Assembly (NCBI GenBank): GCA_039565995.1
Contig: CP154795.1
Coordinates: forward strand, 1-64,000
Direction of reading: 5' to 3'
Length of the DNA: 64,000 nt
DNA from: Propionibacteriaceae bacterium ZF39
GTDB taxonomy: Bacteria > Actinomycetota > Actinomycetes > Propionibacteriales > Propionibacteriaceae
The notes below the pieces were generated by a model. That model made no database searches and was not told where the DNA came from. It saw only the letters and a list, made by a program, of their open reading frames with translations. This document shows positions 1-8,198 of this stretch, one piece after another; within the stretch, counting starts at the first letter, position 1, and each line of letters starts with the position of its first letter. A program made the position numbers and the translations under genes.

Positions 1-1380
1 TGGACCCGGGTTATCGAAGCCGCTCCCGGTCAGCAGCGCGCGTGGCTGCAGCGTACGCAGCCGCTGATGATGCAGCAGTCGACCGTGATGGTCGCCGTTC
101 CCGACGAATTCACCCGCGAACGCATAGAGTCCAAGCACCGCCACAGCATCGAGGGCACGCTGTCGGAGATCTTCCAGCGCGATACTCGCCTGGCGATCAT
201 GATCGACCCGTCGTTGCTCGACGAGTTGCCGGCGGTCGCTGCCGAACCGGCGCCGGTGAGTCCGACCTCACCCGCAGAACCTGCTCCCCAGGGTTTCGAT
301 CCCTCGGGATTCCCGACGCTGATCACGAGCACCAACCCCGGTGATTCGCGGCTCAACCCGAAGTATTCCTTCGAGACCTTCGTCATCGGTTCGTCGAACC
401 GCTTCGCGCATGCCGCTGCAGTGGCAGTGGCCGAAGCGCCCGGCAAGGCGTACAACCCGCTGATGATCTATGGCTCCTCGGGCCTCGGCAAGACCCACCT
501 GCTCCACGCCCTGGGTCACTACGTACGCAACTACTTCGATCGCGTCCGCGTGCGCTATGTCTCCACCGAGGAGATGACGAACGACTTCATCAACTCGATC
601 TCCGAGAACAAGACGGCCGAGTTCCGTCGGCGCTATCGCGATGTCGACGTGCTGCTCATCGACGACATCCAGTTCCTGGAGTCGAAGATCCAGACGCAGG
701 AAGAGTTCTTCCACACGTTCAACACGCTGCACAACGCGCAGAAGCAGATCGTGATGACGTCCGACCGCCCGCCCAAGCTCCTGGAGGCCCTCGAGCCGCG
801 GCTGCGCAGCCGATTCGAGTGGGGTCTCATCACCGATGTCCAGGCACCCGACCTCGAGACCCGAATCGCCATTCTCAAGAAGAAGGCCGCCCAGGAGCGG
901 CTGACGGTTTCGCTGGAGGTGCTCGAGTTCATCGCCTCCAAGGTGCAGACCAACATCCGCGAGCTGGAGGGTGCGCTGATCCGGGTGACCGCCTTCGCCA
1001 GTCTCAATCAGCAGCCGGTCACCATGGACCTCACGATGGAGGTCCTGAAGGACTTCATCCCGGAGGGCGGGGAAACCCCTCTGACGGCGGGCCTGATCAT
1101 CGCGCAGACGGCGCAGTATTTCTCGCTCACCGTCGACGACCTGTGTGGAGCCTCGCGTGTGCATGCCCTGGCGACCGCTCGCCAGATCGCGATGTATCTC
1201 TGTCGTGAGCTCACCGACCTGTCCCTGCCCAAGATCGGACAGGAGTTCGGTGGCCGCGACCACACGACGGTGATGCATGCCGAACGCAAGATCCGTCAGC
1301 TGATGAACGAGCGCCGAGCGATCTACAACCAGGTCACCGAGCTCACCAGCCGCATCAAGCAGCAAACCGTTCAGCGGTGA
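1..1380 (+). CDS. dnaA: Chromosomal replication initiator DnaA (5' end outside window)
   Basis: DnaA binds oriC boxes and, as an ATP-bound oligomer, melts the origin and loads the helicase. The frame is open from base 1, and the residues before the first Met ([15 protein letters not shown]) read as the usual DnaA domain I, so the gene starts upstream of the window; the internal Met at 67 is not the start. Walker A GSSGLGKT is encoded at 472-495, the Walker B DD at 661-666, and the C-terminal DNA-binding signature [12 protein letters not shown] at 1249-1284. Domain II is a short Pro/Ala-rich linker. It points toward the oriC-like region, as in other actinobacteria, but a TetR gene lies between. 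Identification is secure. Confidence 0.98.
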   Translation, partial: WTRVIEAAPGQQRAWLQRTQPLMMQQSTVMVAVPDEFTRERIESKHRHSIEGTLSEIFQRDTRLAIMIDPSLLDELPAVAAEPAPVSPTSPAEPAPQGFDPSGFPTLITSTNPGDSRLNPKYSFETFVIGSSNRFAHAAAVAVAEAPGKAYNPLMIYGSSGLGKTHLLHALGHYVRNYFDRVRVRYVSTEEMTNDFINSISENKTAEFRRRYRDVDVLLIDDIQFLESKIQTQEEFFHTFNTLHNAQKQIVMTSDRPPKLLEALEPRLRSRFEWGLITDVQAPDLETRIAILKKKAAQERLTVSLEVLEFIASKVQTNIRELEGALIRVTAFASLNQQPVTMDLTMEVLKDFIPEGGETPLTAGLIIAQTAQYFSLTVDDLCGASRVHALATARQIAMYLCRELTDLSLPKIGQEFGGRDHTTVMHAERKIRQLMNERRAIYNQVTELTSRIKQQTVQR

Positions 1381-1407
1381 CCTGCTCGCGGGGACGCGGC
1401 CCGGGGG

Positions 1408-2007
1408 TCACACTCCGAGCGGTTCCCGCAGATACCCATTGAAGAAGCGGCGCAACACCCCGGCGACGTCGACCTGCTCCGGCTCATAGAGCCACTGGAC
1501 CTGCAGGCCATCCATGAGGGCGGTGAAGATCAGCCCCAGCTCGGTGGTGTCCACGCCGTCGCGAAGCTCGCCCTCCTCGCCGAGCCGGTCGAACAGGCCC
1601 TGGAAGAGGTCGATGACGCGTCGATAGCGCCTCGAGAAATAGTCGTGGGCCGGATGCTCCGGATCGGTCGACTCGGCCGACAGCGTGGCGAAGAGCTCGA
1701 TGATGCCCGGGGTGGTCGAGTTGTGATCGGCCAACTCCAGGAGGCGCTCGGCGTGCGCGCGGGCGGTGGGCTGATCGTCGAATCGGAAGTTGGCCTCGTC
1801 GGTCTCGTCCCGACGGGCCAGCACGGCGCTGAGAAGCTCCTGCTTCGAGTGGAAGTGATAGAGCAGCCCCGGATGCGTGATCCCCACGCGTTGGGCGATA
1901 TCGCGCAGAGAGGTGCCCCGATAGCCGACTTCCCCGAACAACTCGACGGCTGCCGACAGGATCTGTTCGCGCCGCCGCCCACCCTTGCTCAGATTCTCTG
2001 CAGCCAT
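1408..2007 (-). CDS. TetR-family transcriptional regulator
   Basis: A 199-aa TetR regulator. The N-terminal helix-turn-helix is clear (IAQRVGITHPGLLYHF followed by SKQELL, about residues 33-55), and the ligand domain is alpha-helical and not matched to a named subfamily. The start at 2007 (MAAENLSKGG) is preferred over longer in-frame options because the HTH then sits 10-15 residues from the N-terminus and a GGAG lies 10-14 nt upstream. It is convergent with dnaA, with 27 bp between the stops, and its 5' end faces oriC. The ligand is unknown. Its position between dnaA and the origin is unusual. Confidence 0.9.
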   Translation of the reverse strand: MAAENLSKGGRRREQILSAAVELFGEVGYRGTSLRDIAQRVGITHPGLLYHFHSKQELLSAVLARRDETDEANFRFDDQPTARAHAERLLELADHNSTTPGIIELFATLSAESTDPEHPAHDYFSRRYRRVIDLFQGLFDRLGEEGELRDGVDTTELGLIFTALMDGLQVQWLYEPEQVDVAGVLRRFFNGYLREPLGV

Positions 2008-2089
2008 CAGGCAGTCTCCGCCCCATCGTCCACGACAATGCACCGCAGCACCGTCCTCAATTCTTAAGGATGTCCTATCAGTTGCGCGG

Positions 2090-2392
2090 ACCGATCGACC
2101 CTCAGGGGCGTGTTCACAACCTGCCTCCCGCCTGTGGACAACCTGGGGGTGATTCCCTGCGCCGAGCACCGGACTTGTGCACATCGACGCCCGGTCGCGG
2201 CGTCATCCTCAAATCCTCCCCGTGTAGTTCTTGGTTTCCCACATCTCATCCCAACGGCTCAAACCGATGATGACTAGGATATTCACAGGGTTATCCACAT
2301 AATCCACAGGTGCTATGACAATTACGAGAATTACAATTTCTGAACTCTCACAGAATGTCGGGACGCGCGAACGTGTGGATTGTGGTCTCTTC
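2090..2392. other. Putative origin of replication (oriC)
   Basis: An intergenic stretch between a TetR gene and a secreted dehydrogenase gene. It contains an exact DnaA box TTATCCACA at 2291-2299 and an exact actinobacterial-type box on the minus strand (TGTGGACAA, 2133-2141, the complement of TTGTCCACA). Near matches are TTGTGCACA at 2175-2183, TAATCCACA at 2300-2308 and TGTGGATTG at 2374-2382. An AT-richer block (2311-2356) next to the box cluster could be the unwinding element. The dnaA gene lies 0.7 kb away. The location fits an actinobacterial oriC, although usually dnaN follows directly. Confidence 0.8.
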
Positions 2393-2397
2393 TATCC

Positions 2398-4227
2398 ATG
2401 CGAGCCTTCCCCTTGATCGCACGGTTGTTGACCGTCCTCGCCCTCGTGGCCTCCACAACGTTGGTGACTTCGTTTGCCGCTGCGGACCCGTCCGACCCTG
2501 CTGACACCAGAGCCTGGCCGGGCGGATCCGGCGTACCCGTCGCGAGCGGGCTCACCCTGCCCTGGGGTGTCGCCCAACTCCCCGACGAGTCGGTCCTCGT
2601 GACGACCCGGGGCGGTGAGCTCCTCCATGCCACCACGAGCGGCACCCGCACCGTGACCCGCATCCCCGACGTCGAGGCGGCCGGCGAAGGCGGGCTGCTC
2701 GGTCTGGTCGTTGATCCGACCAACCCCCGAGTCGTGTTCGCCTATCGCACCACGACGCGCGGCAACGAGGTCGTGCGCTTCGACTACGACGGCACGCGCG
2801 TGACCAACCTGACGACGATCGTCGGTGGCATCCCCGCGGCCCGGACCCACAACGGCGGCCGTCTGGCCTTCGGCCCCGACGGTTATCTCTACGTCTCGAC
2901 GGGCGACAGCGGCGTACCCAACCGCGCCCAGGATCCCGCGAGCCTGGCCGGCAAGATCCTGCGCGTCGACCGCTCCGGTCGCGCAGCCTCCGGCAACCCG
3001 TTCGGCAACCGCGTCTGGTCCCTCGGCCACCGCAACGTGCAGGGAATGGCCTGGGATTCGATGGGCCGCATGTGGGCCAGCGAGTTCGGTGCCAACGACT
3101 GGGACGAACTCAACCTGATCTCCCCCGGCGGCAACTATGGCTGGCCGATCGTCGAAGGAGTGGGCTACGACGCCCGGTTCGTCAACCCGGTGCACGTCTG
3201 GACGCCCGCCGAGATGTCGCCCTCCGGCCTCGCCATCGTGAACGACACGATCATCATCGGTGCCCTGCGCGGCCAGTCGATCTGGACCGTCCCGGCCAAG
3301 GGCGGCACACCGCGCCGCTGGCTGGAGGGCGAGCTCGGTCGCGTCCGCACCATCGTCGGGGCCCGCGACGGCCGCGTCCTGGTCGCCACCTCCAACGGCG
3401 ATGGTCGGGACCAGGTCCGACTGGTCAGCATGGATCGATTCGCCACTCCGATCTCCCGCGCGTACGCCCAGATGGGCGGCCCGAGCGGCCGGCTCGGAAC
3501 GAGCGTGACCGGCGAATACTGCGGCCTGGCCCGGAGCGGCTGCTTCCAGCAGCTGCGCGCCGGCTACCTCTACTGGACGTCCGAAACCGGTGTCCAGCCC
3601 GTGCTCGGCGCCATCGGCGACCGGTGGCAGGAGCTGGGGTGGGAGCTCGGCCGACCGGGCTACCCGACCACCGGCGAGAGCTGCGGGCTCCGCGACTCGG
3701 GCTGCGTCCAGAGCTTCACCGGGGCGTCGATCTTCTGGAGCCCGGGCTCGGGCGCCTGGGAAACCTGGGGCGCGATCGGCACGACCCACCGCGACTTCGG
3801 AGCCGAGGGTGGCCAGCTGCGTTATCCGACCGGTCCCGAGTTCTGCACGATCCGTGACCGGGGCTGCTTCCAGCGCTTCCAGGGCGGCAACGTCTACTAC
3901 AGCCCCGGCAATGGCACCCACCCCGTCTGGGGAGCCATCTTCGATGCCTGGGCGGCGCAGCGCTGGGAGGACGGCCCGCTGGGTTATCCGACCTCCCGGG
4001 AGTTCTGCACGCTGAAGGAGCGCGGCTGCTTCCAGCGCTATGAGGGCGGTTCGATCTATTGGTCGCCGGGCACCGGCGCCCATCCTGTTCGTGGATCCAT
4101 TCGCGGCATCTGGGCCGACTCGGGCTGGGAGAACGGCCGCTACGGCTATCCGCTGGGGAGCGAGTCCTGCCGACCCGGTGAATGCACCCAGCGCTTCCAG
4201 GGTGGGGAGATCGTCGTCCGCTGGTGA
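2398..4227 (+). CDS. Secreted PQQ-dependent sugar dehydrogenase with LGFP repeats
   Basis: A 609-aa exported protein. The signal peptide is MRAFPLIARLLTVLALVAS with an Ala-rich cleavage region near residue 30. Residues of about 45-345 form a glucose/sorbosone dehydrogenase beta-propeller; diagnostic segments are GEGGLLGLVVDP, HNGGRLAFGPDGYLYVSTGD, SLGHRNVQGMAWD and EFGANDWDELNLI. From about residue 355 to the end are roughly five LGFP-type repeats (for example LGYPTSREFCTLKERGCFQR), which in mycolata and relatives bind the cell wall. The expected role is oxidation of an extracellular sugar while anchored to the envelope; the acceptor and substrate are unknown. ATG 2398 is chosen over TTG 2380 because it gives a standard signal peptide. 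No ribosome binding site is seen. Confidence 0.88.
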   Translation: MRAFPLIARLLTVLALVASTTLVTSFAAADPSDPADTRAWPGGSGVPVASGLTLPWGVAQLPDESVLVTTRGGELLHATTSGTRTVTRIPDVEAAGEGGLLGLVVDPTNPRVVFAYRTTTRGNEVVRFDYDGTRVTNLTTIVGGIPAARTHNGGRLAFGPDGYLYVSTGDSGVPNRAQDPASLAGKILRVDRSGRAASGNPFGNRVWSLGHRNVQGMAWDSMGRMWASEFGANDWDELNLISPGGNYGWPIVEGVGYDARFVNPVHVWTPAEMSPSGLAIVNDTIIIGALRGQSIWTVPAKGGTPRRWLEGELGRVRTIVGARDGRVLVATSNGDGRDQVRLVSMDRFATPISRAYAQMGGPSGRLGTSVTGEYCGLARSGCFQQLRAGYLYWTSETGVQPVLGAIGDRWQELGWELGRPGYPTTGESCGLRDSGCVQSFTGASIFWSPGSGAWETWGAIGTTHRDFGAEGGQLRYPTGPEFCTIRDRGCFQRFQGGNVYYSPGNGTHPVWGAIFDAWAAQRWEDGPLGYPTSREFCTLKERGCFQRYEGGSIYWSPGTGAHPVRGSIRGIWADSGWENGRYGYPLGSESCRPGECTQRFQGGEIVVRW

Positions 4228-4239
4228 GCAGGGGTCGCG

Positions 4240-4245
4240 TACCGT
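4240..4245 (+). promoter_or_regulatory. -10 box, leaderless promoter of macro-domain gene
   Basis: TACCGT lies 6 nt before the ATG at 4252 and no Shine-Dalgarno sequence is present, so the transcript probably starts at or next to the start codon. Confidence 0.5.
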
Positions 4246-4251
4246 CTCTGC

Positions 4252-4758
4252 ATGACCTCCATCACCTTCCACCGGGGCGACATCACCACTGAGTCCGGCG
4301 CCGATGCGATCGTCAACGCCGCCAACTCCAGCCTCCTCGGCGGGGGTGGGGTGGACGGGGCGATCCATCGGGCCGCCGGGCCCGAGTTGCTCGCCGAGTG
4401 CCGCACGCTCGGCGGTTGTCCCACAGGGGAGGCGCGGATCACCGGGGGCTATCGCCTGCCGGTGCGGCATGTCATCCACACGGTCGGCCCCGTCTGGCAC
4501 GGGGGTGACCGTGGTGAGCCGGGGCTGCTCGCGTCGGCGTACCGGAACTCGGTCGCTCTCGCCGCCGCCCACGACTGCGCTCGCGTGGCGTTCCCCGCGA
4601 TCAGCTGCGGGGTCTACGGCTATCCCCTCGATCTGGGTGCCCGGGTGGCCGTCGAGACGGTACGCGCGGCCATGGCGGATCATCCGACCGTCGTCGAGGC
4701 CCGATTCTGGTTGTTCGATGACGCCACCTATGCGGCGTTCGAGGCCGAACTTGGCTGA
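4252..4758 (+). CDS. ymdB: Macro-domain protein, O-acetyl-ADP-ribose deacetylase type
   Basis: A 168-aa single macro domain of the MacroD/YmdB class. The sequence has the diagnostic blocks in order: GDIT near residue 9, [18 protein letters not shown] near 21-38, GCPTGEA, HTVGPVW and the phosphate-loop segment [12 protein letters not shown] near 117. Members hydrolyse O-acetyl-ADP-ribose and remove ADP-ribose from acidic residues, so a role in NAD-linked signalling or ADP-ribosylation reversal is expected. It lies 24 bp after the dehydrogenase and 142 bp before dnaN. It has its own putative leaderless promoter, so it need not be cotranscribed with either. The start gives the full domain with no extra N-terminus. 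Confidence 0.92.
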   Translation: MTSITFHRGDITTESGADAIVNAANSSLLGGGGVDGAIHRAAGPELLAECRTLGGCPTGEARITGGYRLPVRHVIHTVGPVWHGGDRGEPGLLASAYRNSVALAAAHDCARVAFPAISCGVYGYPLDLGARVAVETVRAAMADHPTVVEARFWLFDDATYAAFEAELG

Positions 4759-4807
4759 ACATGGGATAAATCACAGTCCCGTGGTCTGCGTGGCGACTTG
4801 ATCTCGC

Positions 4808-4813
4808 TATGAT
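4808..4813 (+). promoter_or_regulatory. Putative -10 box of dnaN promoter
   Basis: TATGAT in the 142-bp gap before dnaN, an excellent -10 hexamer; the -35 position holds no good match. It would give a leader of about 80 nt. Confidence 0.5.
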
Positions 4814-4887
4814 CGACAGGCCCCATGGCGGTGCCCTCCCGGTGTCCCGCGGTAGGCGAGTTCGACAGAAGCAGCCCGTTCCGGGGC

Positions 4888-4894
4888 AAGGAGG
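4888..4894 (+). promoter_or_regulatory. Shine-Dalgarno site fixing the dnaN start
   Basis: AAGGAGG with a 6-nt spacer to the GTG at 4901. It is one of the strongest ribosome binding sites in the window and decides the dnaN start. Confidence 0.85.
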
Positions 4895-4900
4895 AAAAGC

Positions 4901-6061
4901 GTGAAGATCCGCCTCGAGCGCGATGTGCTGGCCGAAGCAGTGGCGTGGGTCGCCCGCAGCCTGCCGACCCGGCCGAGTGTGCCGGTCCTGGCCGGCATGT
5001 TGGTCCGCGCGGACGCAGGGGGTGTCGTGATGTCGAGCTTCGACTACGAGACCTCGGCGCAGATCAGCGTCAACGCCCAGGTCGCCGACGAGGGGGAAGC
5101 GCTCATCTCGGGCCGCCTGCTCGCCGACATCTCGCGGTCGCTGCCCAACAAGCCGGTCGACATCACCGCCGACGATTCGCGCATGGAGCTCGTGTGCGGC
5201 TCGGCCCGCTTCACGCTGCAGACCCTCCCGGTCGCCGAATATCCGGCATTGCCGACCATGCCCGAGTCCGCCGGCCGCGTGGCGTCGGTCGACTTCGCCG
5301 AGGCCGTCAGCCAGGTCGTCGTCGCCGCGGGCCGCGATGAGTTGCTGCCGGTGTTCACCGGCGTACGCATGGAGCTCGACGGCGAGACCCTCTCCCTGCT
5401 CGCTACCGACCGCTATCGCATGGCGCTGAAGGAGATCAGCTGGCAGCCGGATTCGCCGCAGGCCACCGGCGCCGCACTCGTGCCGGCGAAGGTCCTCGCC
5501 GAGACCGCCAAGTCGATGACCGCCGGCGAGGCCGTCAACGTCTCGCTCGCCGCCGGCGGCTCGGGCGACGGCCTGATCGGTTTCTCCGGCACCGGCCCGG
5601 GCGGCATGCGCGAGACCACGACCCGTCTGCTCGACGGGGAGTTCCCGAAGGTGCGTCACCTGATGAACATCCAGCCGGCGCTCTCGGTGCGAGCCGATAC
5701 CGCCGAGCTCATCGCCGCCGCCAAGCGCGTGGCGCTGGTGGCCGAGCGCAATACGTCGCTGCGGATGATGATCGGTGAGGATTCGGTGGTCCTCGAGGCC
5801 GCGACCGGCGACCAGGCGCAGGCCTCCGAGGCGATCTCGGCCACGGTGGAGAACCATGCCGGTGGCGAGCCGGCCATCTCCGCGGCCGGCTTCAACCCCG
5901 GCTATCTCCTGGATGCGCTGACCGTGCTCGACGCTCCGTTCGCCCACTTCTCCTTCACTGCTCCCGGCAAGCCCTGCCTCATCACGGGCCTGGCCGAGAT
6001 CGACGGCGAACAGCTCATGGACTATCGCCACGTCATCATGCTGATGCGCCTGCCCGGCTGA
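4901..6061 (+). CDS. dnaN: DNA polymerase III beta subunit (sliding clamp)
   Basis: A 386-aa clamp protein, the usual length. It forms a dimeric ring that tethers polymerase III to DNA and recruits other repair and replication proteins. Clamp features are seen along the whole length: the N-terminal MKIRLERDVLAEAVAWVARS, the middle-domain FTGVRMEL and LLATDRYRMA, and the C-terminal end YRHVIMLMRLPG that forms the partner-binding pocket. Start is GTG 4901 with the strong site at 4888-4894. Unlike most actinobacteria, the next gene is not recF but an uncharacterised zinc-ribbon protein on the same strand. Confidence 0.98.
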   Translation: MKIRLERDVLAEAVAWVARSLPTRPSVPVLAGMLVRADAGGVVMSSFDYETSAQISVNAQVADEGEALISGRLLADISRSLPNKPVDITADDSRMELVCGSARFTLQTLPVAEYPALPTMPESAGRVASVDFAEAVSQVVVAAGRDELLPVFTGVRMELDGETLSLLATDRYRMALKEISWQPDSPQATGAALVPAKVLAETAKSMTAGEAVNVSLAAGGSGDGLIGFSGTGPGGMRETTTRLLDGEFPKVRHLMNIQPALSVRADTAELIAAAKRVALVAERNTSLRMMIGEDSVVLEAATGDQAQASEAISATVENHAGGEPAISAAGFNPGYLLDALTVLDAPFAHFSFTAPGKPCLITGLAEIDGEQLMDYRHVIMLMRLPG

Positions 6062-6132
6062 TTCCAGGTGTTGGGTGGCTCCGCTTCGAGGGTTTAACCT
6101 TGGATCCGGCCACCGCTCGCGCAGGAGGAAAT

Positions 6133-6639
6133 GTGACCGGCATCTGGCAGGACTCCGACCATCGCCCCGTCACACTCGCAGAAGCCAGGCAGGAGTGGAC
6201 CCTCCGCGCCCACGAGATCCTCGCTGAGATCGCCGCCCGCTGGAATCGCTCGATCGGCTATGACGACCTCGCCGGTGAGGTGCAGCGCCGCACCGGGATC
6301 CGCACCGATATGGACAGCGATGACTGGCTCGACAGCGTCCTTTCAGAGATCAACTCCCGGTGCGTCGAGGCCGGCAAGCCCAGGCTCGGGGCCCTGGTCG
6401 AAATGCCCGGTGTTCCCGCCGATGCCGATGCCCGGATTTCCTGTTATGAGGCGTACGGCGCGCGAAAGCCGAGGGAAAAGGCCGCCTCCACCCGGCCAGC
6501 CGGGCGTACGCGCCGTGAATCCGAGCCCAGGAAAGCTCCCAGCCGGCGCACGGTGAAGCCCGAGGAGCGGGTCCGGCCGATGTGCCCGAGCTGTTTCGTC
6601 GAACTCCCTGCTACCGGGATCTGCGACAACTGCGACTGA
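6133..6639 (+). CDS. Uncharacterised protein with C-terminal zinc ribbon
   Basis: A 168-aa protein of unknown function, 71 bp downstream of dnaN on the same strand. The first 95 residues are a compact helical domain (LAGEVQRRTGIRTDMDSDDW is typical of its helical character), followed by a basic, low-complexity linker of Arg, Lys, Pro and Ser. A C-terminal zinc ribbon follows: C-x2-C-x9-C-x2-C (MCPSC then CDNC) in the last 20 residues. The start is GTG 6133, because AGGAGG at 6123-6128 is placed correctly for it; the ATG at 6131 is out of frame and the TTG at 6100 is too far upstream. A nucleic-acid role is possible from the basic linker and zinc ribbon, but this is inference. Confidence 0.75.
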   Translation: MTGIWQDSDHRPVTLAEARQEWTLRAHEILAEIAARWNRSIGYDDLAGEVQRRTGIRTDMDSDDWLDSVLSEINSRCVEAGKPRLGALVEMPGVPADADARISCYEAYGARKPREKAASTRPAGRTRRESEPRKAPSRRTVKPEERVRPMCPSCFVELPATGICDNCD

Positions 6640-6647
6640 GGCGCGGC

Positions 6648-8078
6648 TCACCCGATGCGTCGGGCGACCTGATAGCCCTGCTCGTCGACGATCTTCTCCC
6701 AGCGCGTGCCGGGGTGGATCTGCCCGGCATAGCTGACGATTTCGACGGGTGACGACCAGCCGCCCGCATAGTTGTCCACCACCAGATAGTCCTCGACGGG
6801 GTTGCCGGCCTGGGCGATGTAGTACACCTGCCGGCCGTCGGTCAGATAGGCCATGAGGGAGACATCGGTGCCGACGGTGACGTCGCTGGGGATGGAGTCG
6901 AGGACGGTACGCGCGGCGGCCTGCCGCTCACCAGTGGTCCAGCGGTCCGGGTTGCGCAGCTCGAACAGCGGCAGCTGATTGGAGATCGCCACGGCGAAAG
7001 TGGCGACGATGACGGCGCCGTGGTGGGCGTACCGACGGAAGAACCGGATCCCCGACGCCCGCCAGGCCACGATCCCGTCGACCGCGGCGACATAGAGCGT
7101 CGGCATGAGCATGAGGCTGTAGTGCCACGTCGGGCCCCAGTGGCCCTCGTTGGTCGACAGGAACCGCCAGGCGAGGGTCGGCAGGACGATGAGCCCGAGG
7201 TTGGAGCGCAGGATGAAAAGCCCCGTGCACATGATCATCAGCACGACCGTCGACATCTTCTGGTCGTTGGTCAGGATCTCGCCGAGGACGCCGAACGGGT
7301 TGCCGAGCAGCTCGTCGGAGGACACGTAGCGCGCATAGTCGTATTGGTCGTTCGGGTTCAGTCCGGGCAGGAACACCATGAGGGTCAGGATGAACATCAG
7401 CAGGCCCCAGGCGGTCAGCGCGGCGCCGAGGATGACCCGGCGGGATCGCCACGCGAGGACGATGCCGAGCATGATCACCGTCAGGCCGAGGTCCTCCTTC
7501 ACGAACACGAGCAGCCCACCCCAGATCGCCGCTGCCAGCCACGATTGCCGCATCATCAACCACAGGCAGATCGCCAGGATCGGGGCGCCCAGTGCGACCT
7601 CGTGGAACTGCACGGCCATGGCTTCCTGGACGCCCCAGGAGAAGGCGTACGCCCCGCCGATCAGCCAGCCGCCGACGGTTTTGAGATGTTCATGCGCCGT
7701 CTTGGTGACGAAGAACACGGAGATCGCGATGAGCAGGGCCTGGAGCACGAGCAGGGTGTAGGCGCTGGGGAACACCGCATAGAACGGTGCGAGCAACGCC
7801 AGGAGCGGATGGAAGTGGTCGCCCAGGATGTGGTAGCCCTCACCCTTGATCGTGACGATCGGCGCTTCGAGCCGGGCGTACTGCTGCACGACCTGCGTGA
7901 AGATCCCCAGGTCCCACGAGGGCGACTCGAACCGGCGCCACTGCAGGGTGGCGAACAGCCAATAGGCCAAGAAAGCCAGCCCCGACCAGACCCACGCCGA
8001 GGCAGGCTGCCGGCGTACCAGCGCGCGGACGCGCGGGAATCGCGAAGTCGGCCGAGCCGGGCTGGGCGCATCGGTCAT
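6648..8078 (-). CDS. DUF2079 polytopic membrane protein
   Basis: A 476-aa integral membrane protein with about ten hydrophobic segments. It has features of the DUF2079 family: the early motif SPSWDLGIFTQVVQQYARLEAP, then a GDHFHPLLALLAPFYAVFPS segment followed by repeated helices. It ends in a soluble domain with GTDVSLMAYLTDGRQVYYI. The overall layout resembles GT-C type glycosyltransferases and related mannosyltransferase-like proteins, so transfer of sugars at the membrane is possible but unproven. The start at 8078 (MTDAPSPARP) is taken rather than an upstream Met, since it puts the first helix about 25 residues in. It is convergent with the dnaN-linked gene, with 8 bp between the stops. 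Confidence 0.85.
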   Translation of the reverse strand: MTDAPSPARPTSRFPRVRALVRRQPASAWVWSGLAFLAYWLFATLQWRRFESPSWDLGIFTQVVQQYARLEAPIVTIKGEGYHILGDHFHPLLALLAPFYAVFPSAYTLLVLQALLIAISVFFVTKTAHEHLKTVGGWLIGGAYAFSWGVQEAMAVQFHEVALGAPILAICLWLMMRQSWLAAAIWGGLLVFVKEDLGLTVIMLGIVLAWRSRRVILGAALTAWGLLMFILTLMVFLPGLNPNDQYDYARYVSSDELLGNPFGVLGEILTNDQKMSTVVLMIMCTGLFILRSNLGLIVLPTLAWRFLSTNEGHWGPTWHYSLMLMPTLYVAAVDGIVAWRASGIRFFRRYAHHGAVIVATFAVAISNQLPLFELRNPDRWTTGERQAAARTVLDSIPSDVTVGTDVSLMAYLTDGRQVYYIAQAGNPVEDYLVVDNYAGGWSSPVEIVSYAGQIHPGTRWEKIVDEQGYQVARRIG

Positions 8079-8186
8079 GGAGTGTCGACTCCTGTTCGTC
8101 GGGTCACGGTTCGGGACTGTCCGGGACGGAGTAAACCACCCACCGGGCTGATGCCCGCCGTTAACTCGCGGTTGGTGCACGTCTCC

Positions 8187-8192
8187 TAGGAT
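8187..8192 (+). promoter_or_regulatory. -10 box, leaderless promoter of phosphatase gene
   Basis: TAGGAT lies 6 nt before GTG 8199 (ATG follows at 8202); there is no ribosome binding site. Confidence 0.55.
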
Positions 8193-8198
8193 CGGGGC

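Noticed and set aside
2392-4683. A 763-codon antisense frame over the dehydrogenase and macro gene
   Set aside because: No domain features; the plus-strand proteins are clear family members.
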